Part shown: positions 11,106-22,466 of the stretch, piece by piece
Numbering within the stretch: the stretch's first letter is position 1
Layout: the number at the start of each line of letters is the position of its first letter
From: Sabellastarte sp. h YS-2021
Lineage: Eukaryota; Annelida; Polychaeta; Sabellida; Sabellidae
Assembly (NCBI GenBank): GCA_964017235.1
Contig: OZ024931.1
Location: forward strand, 94,521,721 to 94,585,720
Reading direction: 5' to 3'
Length of the DNA: 64,000 bases
Translations under genes and position numbers: made by a program
Notes under the pieces: model-generated
Told to the model about the DNA's origin: nothing
The model's database searches: none
Seen by the model: the letters and a program-made list of their open reading frames with translations, nothing else

Positions 11106-11929
11106 GTAATGCTGGGATGATGTTTGCAAACTTCGGTATTATCGCTCGTTGGTTCACTGCCGATCAATGATCGGTAAAATTTAAGTACAACCGATATTTG
11201 CTAAGCTCATTTCTTTGTAGCCTTTTGGTCACAATAAAACACTAACAGGAATATTATTTTGTAAAATCTGAAATATTCATTAGTTAAAATAACAAAACTA
11301 GCCGTGAATGCAATAAAAATAACGTAAATAGAAATACCTTGGGGTTTTCCCACTGTTGTCAAGGTAATCAGAAAATCAGCCAATCATAAGTGAGGATACA
11401 TCAAACATGGTCTGTTAGTGAGGGAGACGTCTGTGAATGGCTTTTAGATTATATTTTGGTCATATTTGTGGTAATTTGTGTGTATTCTACTTGTTATCAT
11501 TTAATATTTGATTTTTCTGTCTGGTTTACACTTTCGAGTCCATGATCGGAAATGTTCGAAGTTTGGTCACAAATGTCCGATAAGAATGTCGAAAGGTAAA
11601 ATCATAGTGATCTCCCAGCACTACAACACCAGCACTGACAGGCTGTTTCGGAAGAATCTCGTCATGCATGAAATCTCTCTTAACAATGGTGGACGTAAAC
11701 AACTTGCCAGGAAATCGCTCGAACCATTTATTTTTAAAATATAAAGCTTATTTTCAGTGTTATATATATTGCGTGCATATCTACGCTTCCTGCCAACTGA
11801 AATTCGCTTCTAAAGCAGAAATATTTTCTTCATAAAAATTGCATCCCAATGGACGCATAGACAACCGAAATTTGCGTCCAAATCTGAAATACCGCGTGTT
11901 TAACATACTCGGACGGCGTAATCGCCAAC
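11106..11929 (+). other. Unassigned intronic insert of ~0.8 kb
   Basis: This stretch interrupts repeat arrays on both sides and matches nothing else in the window. It contains a 78-codon open frame (11508-11744) that I do not recognise and cannot support as a gene. Runs such as GATCAATGATCGG are locally palindromic, but I found no convincing terminal repeats or target duplication. Confidence 0.4.
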
Positions 11930-12300
11930 CCTGAGTTTGTCCAGGCTGTATCTCACAAACCATAAGGTGTAGGAAGTTGATACTTGATAGGGACATTGGT
12001 TAGGGGGCGAAGGTGTGTAATGTCATGGTGTGACCTTGGTTTGACCTTGTCGCAGTGACCTTGAGTGTGAAAATCTTGTCTGGGTTATATCTTGGAAACC
12101 ACAAGGTGTAGGAAATTGACACTAGGTAGGGACATTGGTAGGGGGCTGTTGGCGTGCAGCGTCCTCGTGTGACCTTGATTTGACCTTTAACCTTACGGTA
12201 ACGACCTTGACCTTTAAAATCTTATCTGGGCTATATCTCGGAAACTGTAAGGTGTAGGAAGTTGATACTTGGTAGGGACATTGATTAGGGGGTTAGAGTA
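11930..12300 (-). repeat. hAT-associated ~146-bp satellite, about 2.5 units, reverse orientation
   Basis: Units carry the complement of the array found at 54920-56030: GGTGTAGGAAGTTGATACTTG, GTAGGGACATTGG and GTGACCTTGATTTGACCT. It lies between the unassigned insert and a single family X 158-bp monomer. Confidence 0.7.
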
Positions 12301-12545
12301 TTTCGTATAAATATATTATTCAGCTACTTTTGGGTCAGCTATAACATAGTGAAATTGCAGACCTGTAACATCATTACATAGCTGAGCAATAGCTACTTTG
12401 AGGTTATCAGTGTTTTGGTGATTTTGTTTGTTACAGTATACGTTTTCTACCTACTTTTTACACCTTAATAGTTAACTTGGTACTTTACTTCTGAATACTA
12501 TTCGCAGGGCACAATGACTGTCTGTCCTTTGCACAAGTTGTGGTG
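12290..12545 (+). repeat. Family X fragment: one 158-bp monomer plus right arm
   Basis: GAGTATTTCGTATAAATATATTATTCAGCTACTTTTGGGTCAGC and the right-arm sequence AATAGTTAACTTGGTACTTTACTT match the family X copies at 1-1050 and 24299-27344. The terminal hairpin has not been kept. Confidence 0.7.
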
Positions 12546-12700
12546 GACTGTCTTTTACAGAAGTTAAGCGGCGATGGGCTATGTTAGTACTGCAACGGGT
12601 TACCGCTTCACTGCACTACCCATGTCTCTGATGTCTTTGCGCTCATGTTAGTAGACCAAAACCCCTTTCAGCCTTGTTCACAACATGTTTAATATTATAG

Positions 12701-12809
12701 GGAGAGGCAGGCACTGGGCCGCAGTAGCCGCAAGATGGAGAAGAAAATGCGTGAAATGCTGCTTCAGATTGAGGATGAGCGGAGACACGCAGACCAGTAT
12801 AAGGATCAG
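12701..12809 (+). CDS. MYH10: Myosin II heavy chain, rod exon 8
   Basis: Acceptor AATATTATAG; the first G completes a split Arg codon, then 36 codons up to donor CAG|GTCAGT. It encodes ERQALGRSSRKMEKKM and QIEDERRHADQYKDQ. DERRHADQYK is a hallmark of animal NMII. The preceding 2.7-kb intron is almost entirely repeat. Confidence 0.95.
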
Positions 12810-12875
12810 GTCAGTCATGTACATTCTCAAATGGATAGCCAGCAGTCAGTAATGTGTGCAGAAACTCCAAAAATA

Positions 12876-12951
12876 CACACACACACACACACAAAAGCAT
12901 AAACACTTAATGACACAGATACCGATAGTTCATTACACACACACACACACA
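12876..12951 (+). repeat. (AC)n microsatellites
   Basis: Two AC dinucleotide runs (about 12876-12893 and 12936-12951), followed by a C-rich CCCACCCACCC tract, in the 528-nt intron between exons 8 and 9. Nothing else is evident there. Confidence 0.9.
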
Positions 12952-13337
12952 CCCACCTCCCACCCACCCACCCCCTAAACTTTCTTATTGGAATTGTCAC
13001 GCAGATGGAACTCCATCATCTTAGGCTAGTTTCATCAATTATGTCCATGGCAGTATTTACATCGATGAATTTAACATAAACTTAGCTCCAAAGATAATAG
13101 GACCATACACACTTTCATGAGTTTGATCAAATATCCCCTGAAATTAGTAACCTCTCTGAAACAAAAGCAATTAACTTAATTTCTTCTAAACATTGCTAAA
13201 ACATTACAATAGGTCATGCATAATTCAAAACCTGTCACTTTGAGGCTTTTAGTAAATATAAATATGCATCTGATGGTGTTCCAGTTGACTGTTGATTTGG
13301 TGTAACCATTGTCTGGTTGTTTGTTGGTCACTTTCAG

Positions 13338-13531
13338 GTGGATAAGGCAAATACGCGAGTGAAGGCATTGAAGCGGCAGCTGGATGAGGCTGAGGAAGAA
13401 GCGGCACGCATTAACTCTCAGAAGCGTAAGGTGCAACGTGATCTGGATGAACAGCTAGAAAGCAATGAGCAGCTGACTCGTGATAACGAGTCTCTGAAAA
13501 ACAAGCTCCGCGGGGGAACTGATAAACTCAG
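13338..13531 (+). CDS. MYH10: Myosin II heavy chain, rod exon 9 (end of coiled coil)
   Basis: Acceptor CACTTTCAG; 64 codons plus AG before donor GTAAATA. It contains [19 protein letters not shown] and [19 protein letters not shown], ending [13 protein letters not shown]. This is the C-terminal LMM segment that controls filament assembly in NMII, stopping where the helix gives way to the tailpiece (vertebrate LKNKLRRGD). Its donor begins a ~32-bp minisatellite that repeats the same junction. Confidence 0.95.
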
Positions 13532-14120
13532 GTAAATAAAACAGATGTACGGACAAACTCAAGTAAATAGGATAGAGGTACTTCCAAGGTAAATTTAACA
13601 GGTGTAGTGAAAAGATTAGGTAAATAGGGCAGGTGTGTTGACAAACTCATGTAAACAGGACAGGTTTACATACCAATTTAAATAAATAGCCTAGATAAAT
13701 AGCCGTGAGTCTCGTATAAATGACAAGCTCAGATAAGTGAGCCAGGTATACTGACACGATGAGGTAAATAGGACAGGCCAAGTGACAAGCACAGGTCATT
13801 ATGACTGCTGTACTGACAAGATTAGGTATATAGGACAGGTGTACTGATGAGCTCAGACAAATGGGACAAGTGAATAGGACAGGTGCACTTACAAGATTGG
13901 GTAAGTATGACAAATGTACTGATACTAGGTAAGTAGGACAGATGTACAAGTTTAGTTAAATAGGACAGGTATACTAACAACATTGTTCAAGTATCACTGC
14001 TTTACTGACAAGATGAGGTGCATAGGTTAGGCATACTTAAAAGCATAGGTCAATAAGACATACTAAGAAGCTTAGATAAATAGGACAATTGTATTGAAAA
14101 AACTGCAATAAGGCACTGAA
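13521..14120 (+). repeat. ~32-bp minisatellite founded on the exon 9 5' splice site
   Basis: About 18 degenerate units of the shape GACAAACTCAGGTAAATAGGACAGGTGTACT. The first unit is the exon 9 end itself (GATAAACTCAG|GTAAATAAAACAGATGTAC), so the array starts inside coding sequence and runs 590 nt into the intron. Many units keep AGGTAAATA or AGGTAAGTA, which are plausible 5' splice sites. From 14120 to 14593 nothing else is seen. Confidence 0.85.
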
Positions 14121-14593
14121 AAGGATTGGTGCATAGAACCAGAGGAAAAGGCCCATGAAATATTTACAAGGTGTGCTAATTAAAAGATCTGATGAGTAGG
14201 GTGACTACAGACCCAGGTAAACCAGTTAATAGGTGGACTCATAACTTCTGGTAAATATTAGACAGGTAAACAACAAAATCACAAGTCTGAAAATTCTCTG
14301 CCAGATCCTAGTAGGGGAGGGACTGGTATAAAGAGGATACATCTGTTCTGTCACAAATACAAACACTATTAAATTTTAGTTTTGTACAATTTATATTGTT
14401 TCTGCAAAATACAGGGCAGAATTGGTGTGTTATATAATACACTTGTGACAATAGCTTGTAAATATAAAGCTAAGGGCCTGACTTGTCACTGTATTATATG
14501 TAATATTACACACATTTTAAAACTGGTCTCGTCTTGTATGGAAAATAACAAGTTATTCAGTTATAACTGGCCTTTATTAAAGCTGAAATTTCC

Positions 14594-14794
14594 ATTTTAT
14601 TGTGTTAATACATCTTACCAAATGGACAATTGCCAATTCGGTTGATGTGACCGGCCCTGCCAAATGACAGAAAATGCCGTCCTGTGTTATCCACCAGCAG
14701 GACTGGCCTTTTACTGTGCCTTTGCTAGGTGGCGCATCATACTTCCTTCCTGTCTAGACAGCATGACGTCGTAGGATCTTTTTAGTTTGGCACG
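14594..14794 (+). repeat. DIRS-A left inverted terminal repeat
   Basis: Inverted match to 19745-19957, including CTGTCTAGACAGC.TGACGTC and CCAGCAGGAC. Also homologous to 37091-37284 of copy B. Confidence 0.85.
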
Positions 14795-14911
14795 TACACT
14801 CTGCAGATATGTTTTCAACAAGCTCTCATAAGTTGAAGCATTTGTGGATTATTTGCGAATTTGAACCTTTATTTTCTTATTTGCTACATATTGTGAATGT
14901 TTCTGCACAAC

Positions 14912-16727
14912 ATGGCATCACCAGGACAGAAGAGAGGGGCCTGCAACCATTTAATGGCAGCCTTTGACTCTCATACCCACTGTGCACAATGTTGTGACAA
15001 CAGTTAGGGCAGCCATCCCTTTGCGCTGAAACTTGACTTCCAAACTGTAACATGTTTACAACTGACCAGTGGGCTCAGCTAGCCACACCATCATACAAGA
15101 TTAAGAAAGAAAAGTGAGATAACAGGTCTGACAAGTCTCCACCCTCGTGGACCCAGCCTTAGTGTTAGTAGGTGGGGTCGTGAACGACCAGAAGAAAAGA
15201 AAGTGTGGCAAAGTCAAGGGTAAGAAGAAGTCTACCCCTACCAAGCCATCCAGGTCTTCTACCAACAGCAAGATAGAAGCCTTAGATCAGAAATTGTCTG
15301 AGCAATTTTCTAGGCTTGAGGCAATGTTGCTGGCCAGAACTCTGGAGAAGCCCCAACAAGAGCCACCTTCAGACTGAAAGCGACACCGATGAACCCCCTA
15401 CCAGTTGGTGCAGTGAATTCGGCAGAACCTTATCCAGTCAGTTGAATGACCTCAGTCTGTTAACCGACCTCATGCTGTTGACAGAATTTCGACCCACCCA
15501 AGCATGTTGACTGACCCAGGGCCACAGACCAAGCTAGCACACCCCGTTTTACAGAGACTGGTGCCCACCATGTCAGGTACAGAGGTAGCCAGGCAGCTCA
15601 GTGCCTCAGATATGGACATGAGAGTGATGACGACTCTGACGACAGATCTCAACATGTTTGTCCTGTCGAAGTAGGGGAAGTGTCAGATCTTGATCGGTAC
15701 ACTGCTACAGCAGACCTTGACCAGGCCCTCTAAGAGGAGCAGACTTACCGATAGACGATGAGGAGCATTAGGTCTTATGTGGGCTTGAAGCACATTCCCA
15801 ACATAGACACAACTACCTCAGCTGCTGATGACAACCCCTTTGAGCCAGTTGCAAAGATGTTGAATGTGACACTGGTAGGATATCCTACCTGTAGTACTGA
15901 GGCCAGAGGCTAGTTGAAGGACCAATTCGTTAGACCAGCAAGATCTCAGAGTAAGTGGTATGGTTTACATAACAATAAGAAGTCTTCTAGTTCTGTGTCC
16001 TGGTACAATGAGTCGACGAAGTTCAACAGCAGTTGCAGCAAAATAGCCAAGTTGTCTGGAATCGCCTCTACACCATCAGCATCAAAGAATATTTCTTAAG
16101 AAACTCCTTAAAAAATGGGAGAAATCAGCCCGGGAATCCAGTTACATATGCAACCAGACTGCTGGATTTAACAGGTGCCTGTATAATGTCCAGGACAATA
16201 ATCAAAAGCAGTTAGGAATCATCCAGACTGAGCTGAGCAAAGGCGAATCGGCCAGGAAATTCCAGACAGCCTCTGATTAACTCCAGTACCTCATGACTCA
16301 ATAGAAGTATTAGTCTTGTCATGGCCAAGACAGTGGAGCACCTGTCGGACTTCGTTTTCATATCCGTGGCCAACCTTACTCTTACAAGAAGTGACTCTTA
16401 CCTTTCTCATGTCAGACCGGTATCAAGCCCTACACACTAGCTGCCTTGAAAACAGCACCTCTCCACATTGCCACATTGTTTCCAGATATTGTCTTTAAAA
16501 AACCTGTAGAAGATATTGCTAGCTTTGAAAGTAAAGGACACTCCAGTTCATCTCACAAGAAGGGTCACTATCACCTTTATGAGAGGCTGGAGAAATCACA
16601 GGATATCAGCAAATCTGACAAGCTGAGTTGGATGACTATTGGATCCTGTGGTCATGGGAGGAAACACAAGGTTAAGTCCAGCAACTACTCTTCACGACCA
16701 GCCAAGGGTCAGTCGTTGTATAAATGA
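14912..16727 (+). pseudogene. DIRS-A gag-like ORF1 remnant
   Basis: ATG 14912 starts MASPGQKRGACNHLMAAFD, followed by HTHCAQCCDN, a Cys/His cluster conserved with copy B (CGHVMALFDAH...CPIC). A long series of short open frames follows (15147-15377, 15914-16099, 16446-16727), with many stops and frameshifts. An acidic Ser/Thr-rich middle corresponds to the B copy. It ends with a GRKHKVKSSNYSSRPAKG basic tail before a ~240-nt gap to RT. Confidence 0.7.
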
Positions 16728-16959
16728 CAATTACTGCTTAAATGCTCCAGTTTGTGTACGGCGACTGATACGGAGTAGAAAGACTTTAAAATCCTCTCAG
16801 ACTTTAAATGTAGACTAACTTGTTGTAGATCATGTACCTTTTGCTGTAGGGCAGCCATAAAAAGAAATGCATATGTCCCAATATTGTTCAGAAAAAAGTC
16901 ATTAAAATATGTGAAAATGTTTCCTGTTTTAATCACTTGAGTTTTGGCCAGAATGTCAC

Positions 16960-18330
16960 AACTGTCCCAGTTGTTGGTCCAGATTTACATGTAGGGGCCA
17001 GATTGCACCAAATTTTGGAATATGGGAAGTCCTAGGGGCTAGTCCAAAGGTCATAAGAATCCTCAAAGAAGGCTACACTCTCCCCTTTCGGATTCGACCT
17101 AATCTTACGAGGTCGCCAACCATCATAAGTAGCTATGTACATCCCCTCAGGAACAGCTACCTGACAGAGGCATTATATACACTTGAAAAAAGATAAAATG
17201 CACAACTGGCCAGAACTCAGAAATTTCTAGGCTTCTTCAACCAGCTTTTCTTGGTATCAAAACCCAACAATTGGTGGAGACCTATACTGGATCTCAGTTC
17301 CCTGAACAAATTTCTAAAAACGAGAAATTCAAAATAAAAACACCACAAACAATAAGGACCTCCCATCAGACAGGGGAGTGGTTAATCCATAGACTTCAAG
17401 GACGCCTGCTTCCACATATCAATATAAAATCAGTCCAGGAGGTAAGAGCTTAAGCACAAAGATCTCCCTGATAGGTTTATTATCAGTCGCAGAAAACAAG
17501 TCCACCTAGGTCGACTCCATATGAGGCCAATACAGTGGCACTTGAAAAACCGGAGGGTACAAGAATTACTGGAAAAGGTGATTCCTATTCCAATGTCAAT
17601 CCACCCTCACTTCAAGTTGTGGCTTTAGGAAGAAAGTGTTCTGTTAGGCCAACCGTTATACTCCCTTAGTCCTGCTTTGTAAATCTTTACAGATGCATCA
17701 AAAGAAGGGTGGGGCACTCATTTAGGGGAAAACACTGCAAGGGGAACCTGGTCCCTTCCAGAAAGCAAGTTGCATATAAACTATCTAGAACTAAAGATGG
17801 TCTTTCTGCTCAGACAAGATAATTCTTTTTAGCAACAAGTAACACCACAGTGGTTACCTATACAAACAAGGAAGGAGCGTGAGGTCGGGCCCATTGTGTG
17901 CCTACTTTGGAGAATCCTGACCTGGTGCTCCCAAGAAACGGGTGACTCTCAAGGCCCGACACATTTCAGGCTGGCTGAATGTGGTAGCAGCAGACAAGCT
18001 ATCCAGGCTTGGCCAGACCATCCAGACAACGTGGTCTCTTCTTCCAGAGGTCTTTCAGCTCATATGCAACAGGTGGCACCAACCTCAGATCTATTTGCTA
18101 CAAGGTTCAACAACAAACTGGCTCTTTTTGTGTCACCAATACCAGACTCCCTGGCCTGGGCAGTGCACTAAGCCTGTCTTGAGAGGATATGAACCTATAT
18201 GCCTTCCCACCAGTAGCCGTCTTGGGCAAAGTAGTGGCAAAGTCGCAGGACTACCTATGCAGCAGAATCATTGTGATTGCTCCAGGATGGCCCAACATGC
18301 CTTTCAAAGCCTTGCAACCAGACTCCTCAC
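16960..18330 (+). pseudogene. DIRS-A reverse transcriptase-RNase H remnant lacking the catalytic core
   Basis: The RT N-terminal blocks are present: LREGYTLPF-like sequence near 17070 and NNWWRPILDLSSLNKFL at ~17268. Then FKDACFH near 17396 is joined at about 17450 to the region that in copy B lies well downstream (KQVHLGRLHMRPIQWHLKN, ~17497). About 430 nt with the YLDD motif is therefore missing. RNase H (FTDASKEGWGTHL near 17690; LHINYLELKMVFLL) and the C-terminal module (IYLLQGSTTN...; IVIAPGWPNMPF near 18270) are frame-broken. Confidence 0.85.
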
Positions 18331-18349
18331 AGGAATCTGTTAAACCTAA

Positions 18350-19420
18350 ATCTATATGCTTGGCTGTTAAAGCCTCAGTTATCAAAGAGCAAAGTCTGAG
18401 GCAAAGTGGACCGTTTTTACAAAGTTTTGCCTCTGTAATCAGGTGGACTTCTGGACACCACCTATAAAATTGATAACTGACTTCCTCCTGTATCTGTTCC
18501 GTGACAGGAAGTTACAGCCAAGTACTATTGACGGGTATAGATCAGCCGTTGCAGGAAAAACTGGGAAATTTGCTCATTAATGTCAGCAAAGAGGAGTATC
18601 TCACTCATCTCTTGGATATTCCACAGAGACAGAACCAAGGGTCGGATGGGCATCCCCTCCTGGAACCTTCCCCTGGTGCTTGACCAGCTCACAAAGACTT
18701 CCTTTGAACCACTTAAGGAGGCCTCCTTGAAGCATTTTATCTTCAAGACTGTCTTCCTCTTAGCTTTGGGTTTTGGCAAACACAGGAGTGAGATCCATGC
18801 TTGGCTAAATAAGAACATCAGGCACCAGTTAGACTGGTCCAAGGTGTCTCTTTACCCCTCACCCAGATTTCCTTCCAAGAACCAGCTGGCCAAAGTGGAT
18901 GCAGACAGTGTGGCCCCAGTGGTTATTCCAGCCCTGGCCCCAACTCTGGATATGTCACTATGTCCAGTCAGAGCCCTGCGCTTTTATTTGGATACGACCT
19001 CAGGCAGAACAGGGAGCTGGTCTTTGTCTCCTTCAAGAAAGGCTCTGGGAAAGATATCTCCCCTGCCATTATCTCCTCATGGTTCAGCAGACTGTGATCC
19101 TGTGCTATGAGCTCTCTGAACAGGAGGCCCTCGCCTTACATCAGGTTGAAGCCCGTGATGTGTGGGCCTTTGCTGCTTCTAAGGCCTTCTATTCGGGAGT
19201 TTCCTTAGAACTGCACTTATCAGCTTGCCATTGGAAGTCACACAACACTTTCACACAATTTTACCAGAAGGATGTGGCTTGGGCTGATTCAGAGCTCGTC
19301 CATTTGGGCCCTGTAGTTCCTCACCGGATCCACCAGTATTCTATGTACCCGAGGAGATTTTTACGTATGTATATATTGTATATAGCCGTATATAGTTTTA
19401 AAAAACAACCAAAACTCTGA
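18350..19420 (+). pseudogene. DIRS-A tyrosine recombinase, catalytic box mutated
   Basis: Two long frames. One runs 18580-19110 with GRMGIPSWNLPLVLDQLTK, LALGFGKHRSEIHAW (first catalytic Arg kept) and CPVRALRFYLD. The other covers the C-terminus (~19130-19420) with DVWAFAASKAFYSG and SACHWKSHNTFTQFYQKD. The H-x-x-R box of copy B (HDVR) reads R-D-V-W here, so both catalytic residues are lost, although the terminal Tyr region (TQFY) remains. A frameshift near 19120 separates the halves. The family enzyme integrates the circular cDNA; this copy should not. Confidence 0.85.
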
Positions 19421-19744
19421 TGCCCATCCTTCAAGAGGTTTATTTCCAAGGACTGAACTCTATCTCTCTTCCCCTACCCCAGAGCAGGTCTGTTAAGGGG
19501 GGTTGGGGTACAACGTTTGTACACTACCCGCAGCATGGACACCGGCGATCAACCTACAGGGCCGACTGGAGTCCTGTTCAAGGCCTCCATTTCCTTATTT
19601 TTGAGTTCACTTATAGTCCCTAGTAACTGACCCAGTGATTTTTTTCTAGCAATTGTCTAGTTAATACCTTACCAAATGGACAGGGAAGGCCCTCCCAACC
19701 GACCCCGCTATCACCTTACTAGGGGTCTAAATAGGTTTAGATAA

Positions 19745-19957
19745 CGATAAAGATGTGAATACGTCAAGCTATCTAGACAGCAAGGAAGTATGTTGCGCCA
19801 CCTAGCGAATGCGCAGTACCAGGCCGCTCCTGCTGGTGGATATCACAGGAAGGCTTTTTCTGTCGTTTTGCAGGGCTGGTCACGCTGACTGGGTTAGAAT
19901 TGTCCATTGGGTAAGTTATTAACTTATAAAAATTTAATTTACTTATTAAATTTGCAA
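19745..19957 (+). repeat. DIRS-A right inverted terminal repeat
   Basis: Inverted match to 14594-14794. The outer 50 nt (GGTAAGTTATTAACTTATAA, then the AT-rich tail to AAATTTGC) equal the right tip of copy B. Confidence 0.85.
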
Positions 19958-20843
19958 ATTGCTTTCTGAACTTTGGTAATTACACAGCTCATATTGGTCA
20001 CTGTAGGCAGTATGTGTTGAGATACATGGTGGAACTTGTGTACAGCGAGAATGGTTGTTGCTGCTTGAATGGTGCATAAATTGCACAGCATTTGTCCGTG
20101 TAACTGTTCTGTGTATTATTCATGGTTCTGTGTATACTGTCATGTAGGAGTTGAAACACTGAATGCATCTCTTTGTTTAGGCCTGACCTTATATAAATGC
20201 TTTTTGTTAGTTATTTTCATACTTCACGTTTTTACTGTATTTATAACTTAGCTAAAACATTTGAAATCTACAGTTCATTATGTAATGTATTGTTACGCTG
20301 GTGTCTTTGTGCGATGTTTTATGGTTTTCATATGGTACTGAACTAGCCAAAGGACTATGCCCGTCAATTGTGAACATTTTCTAACAGTCCAAAATGTAAA
20401 AGACTCCTTTACATTGTAGTTTAATTTTAAGCACTTTTCTACGTACTTGATGACACTAAGCCTGATTCCACTAGTTTGAACAAATTGCACCAGGCTTTTG
20501 CCCTTGCTGCAGTAACCTTGCTCACAGTATACTTGCTTTCTGTACATGTTGTGATGCAACTGCACAGTGTCTTTTCACAAACAGGCACAGTGTTGTGTGA
20601 CATTATAGGCAACTAGTTGGTGTATGATCCAATGAAAGACATGGAGCGCAAACAGTTTTGAATTCTCATGATTCCTGAGCATTTCATATATTAGACATCT
20701 AAATTTCTTCACAGGGGATTGTACAGTAGCCTGGTATCAGTATTGTTTGTATTTAAAGTGTTTTACCTTCAACGTTGCTACCTTGTAAATCTGGGAGGCC
20801 ACTAGAAACCTGTGGTACATTGCCTCCATTTGCTTTGTTTCAG

Positions 20844-20870
20844 TTCTCACAAATGATAAGCGAGAACATT
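20844..20870 (+). other. Candidate 27-nt alternative exon with in-frame stop
   Basis: Flanked by a strong acceptor (TTTGCTTTGTTTCAG) and donor (GTGAGTATT). Spliced after exon 9 (phase 2) it would read Ser-Ser-His-Lys-stop, truncating the myosin tailpiece. The logic resembles the vertebrate smooth-muscle SM2 exon, which also adds a short alternative tail with a stop. This is sequence-based inference only; RNA evidence is required. Confidence 0.3.
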
Positions 20871-21548
20871 GTGAGTATTGTCAAATTTGACGCAATGACT
20901 TCATATCTCTGCATTACTTCATGTGTGTCATTCATGTACAGCTGCATGATTCAACTCCTAATTGTACTGTCTGTATACCGCTTTACATATTGTAAGTGTA
21001 GCATGAAGGAAGCACAGTGTAGAGTATGTGGAGCTCATTGCATTTACATTGGTAGCAGTAGAGACTACATCTTGCATTGCGTATAACCCGTAAATAGCTC
21101 ACAGCAAACTCTAAACTGAGGGTAGGAAATGTCATGCACATTTTCTTTTCTAAAAGCTTGCTTTTATTCTACATCTGCCCCTCTAATAAGAATACATACA
21201 TTCTAGGCACCTTACACTTCACCTGCAATATTTACCAACTACATTAGAGTTATGTGATAAATCATTTTAAAAGAATGAGATCGAGTAATAAATCAGGAAT
21301 TTGTTTCTTTAACCAACCGTATGTATACAGATTTATAAGGATGGTAAAATATTTATTGTCCATTTATCAGATGTATTTCAGCATTTAATTGTATTTTCTA
21401 CTTAATTTAACTCATTTCACTTTGCATTGTATCTCTCGCAGCTTCATTTTCTGTTTCAGTTATCTGAGCATCTCTGTAGTATTGTAATTTTTGACCATAA
21501 TTTTTCTCAATATTATAAATATTTAAATGAAAATGTTTTCTTTCCCAG

Positions 21549-21569
21549 CCGTAAAGCTCTCAAGGAAAG
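21549..21569 (+). other. Candidate 21-nt microexon for the myosin tailpiece
   Basis: Acceptor AAATGTTTTCTTTCCCAG and donor AG|GTCTGT bound 21 nt. After exon 9 it reads (S)RKALKE(R), keeping phase 2, and then joins exon 10 in frame. The L-x-E pattern resembles the start of exon 10 (SSRLRES). The donor is weaker than average. Confidence 0.35.
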
Positions 21570-21646
21570 GTCTGTTCAATTTGTTATAGAAAGTTAGATT
21601 GTTGATATTGTTGACATTGTTCTGATTTGATAAATATTGAATTTTT

Positions 21647-22466
21647 AGGCGGGTTGCGTGTAACCAACCCACCTATTAGATTGATGTGTCTGACGTCCGT
21701 CTGTCCATCCACATTTTCGTTTCCGGACTCTAACTCGAAAACGGTTTGTCCAATCGAATTCAAACTTGACAGGGAGATAGATCACCATCATAGCTAGGTT
21801 CCTTTCGAAATTGGTGTAATTCTGTCTGTTTGTCCGTTTTTTGTCCGTTTTGTCAACATTTCTGTTTCCGGACTCTAATTCGAAATCTGTCAACATTTCC
21901 GTTTCCGGACTCTAACTCGAAAACAGTTTGTCCAATCAAATTCTAACTTGACAGGGAGAGAGATCACTTACTTTTAAAATTGGTGTAATTTTGTTCGTTT
22001 GTCTGTCCGTCAACATTTCTGTTTCCGGACTCTAACTTGAAAATGTTTTGTCCAATCCAATTCAAACTTGACAGGGACATAGATCACCATCATTGCTAGG
22101 TTCCTTTCGAAATTGGTGTAATTCCGTCTCTTCGTTCGTCTGTTTGTCTGTCCGTCAACATTTCCGTTTCCGTACTCTAACTCTAAAACGCTTTGTCCAA
22201 TCAAATTCAAACTTGACAGGGAGATAGATCACCATCATAGCTAAGTTGCCTTTGAAATGGTGTAATTCCGTCCTTTTGTTTGTCTGTTTATAGCATAGAT
22301 ACAACTATGTAACCTAGATTACAAGTTTTCATTTCTTTGCACGCCTAACACATTCACCTTAACTTGACCTTGACATTTCTTTCTTTGTTTATAAATTTAA
22401 TTACAGCAGTCGCTAACCTTATTGCTGCCTGCGCAGCCCGCCTTTTGGGGCATCTTTGACCCTCTT
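21647..22466 (-). mobile_element. Helentron-like non-autonomous element Y1
   Basis: The 3' end (at 21647-21674 on this strand) is a 10-bp-stem hairpin, AGGCGGGTTG / CAACCCACCT with one mismatch. Its body has four degenerate tandem units of ~130-170 bp (TTTCCGGACTCTAACTCGAAAACG, AACTTGACAGGGAGATAGATCACC, GGTGTAATTCCGTC). The 5' side (~22395-22466) carries AGCAGTCGCTAACCTTATTGCTGCCTGCGCAG and GGGCATCTTTGACCCTC. The same parts occur in the opposite orientation at 58779-63790. No coding capacity. The Helitron/Helentron assignment is inferred from the terminal hairpin and the absence of long terminal inverted repeats. Confidence 0.65.

Larger units (their letters stand above)
14594..19957 (+). mobile_element. 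DIRS-type retrotransposon A (degenerate), in myosin intron 9, sense orientation
   Basis: A 5.36-kb element of the same family as copy B. The left tip ATTTTATTGTGTTAATACATC and terminal repeat (14594-14794) pair with the inverted right repeat (~19745-19957), which ends TTACTTATTAAATTTGC. The internal complementary region near 19648-19690 has lost its centre. Gag, RT-RNase H and recombinase remnants follow in order. An internal deletion near 17450 removes the RT catalytic core. Confidence 0.9.
19958..21646 (+). other. Single-copy-looking intron 9 sequence
   Basis: No transposon motif or repeat shared with the rest of the window was found. Two small segments with strong splice-site context lie here (20844-20870 and 21549-21569) and are listed separately. 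Confidence 0.5.

Noticed and set aside
11508-11744. 78-codon open frame in the unassigned intronic insert
   Set aside because: Short, no recognisable motif and no supporting neighbours; it could be chance.
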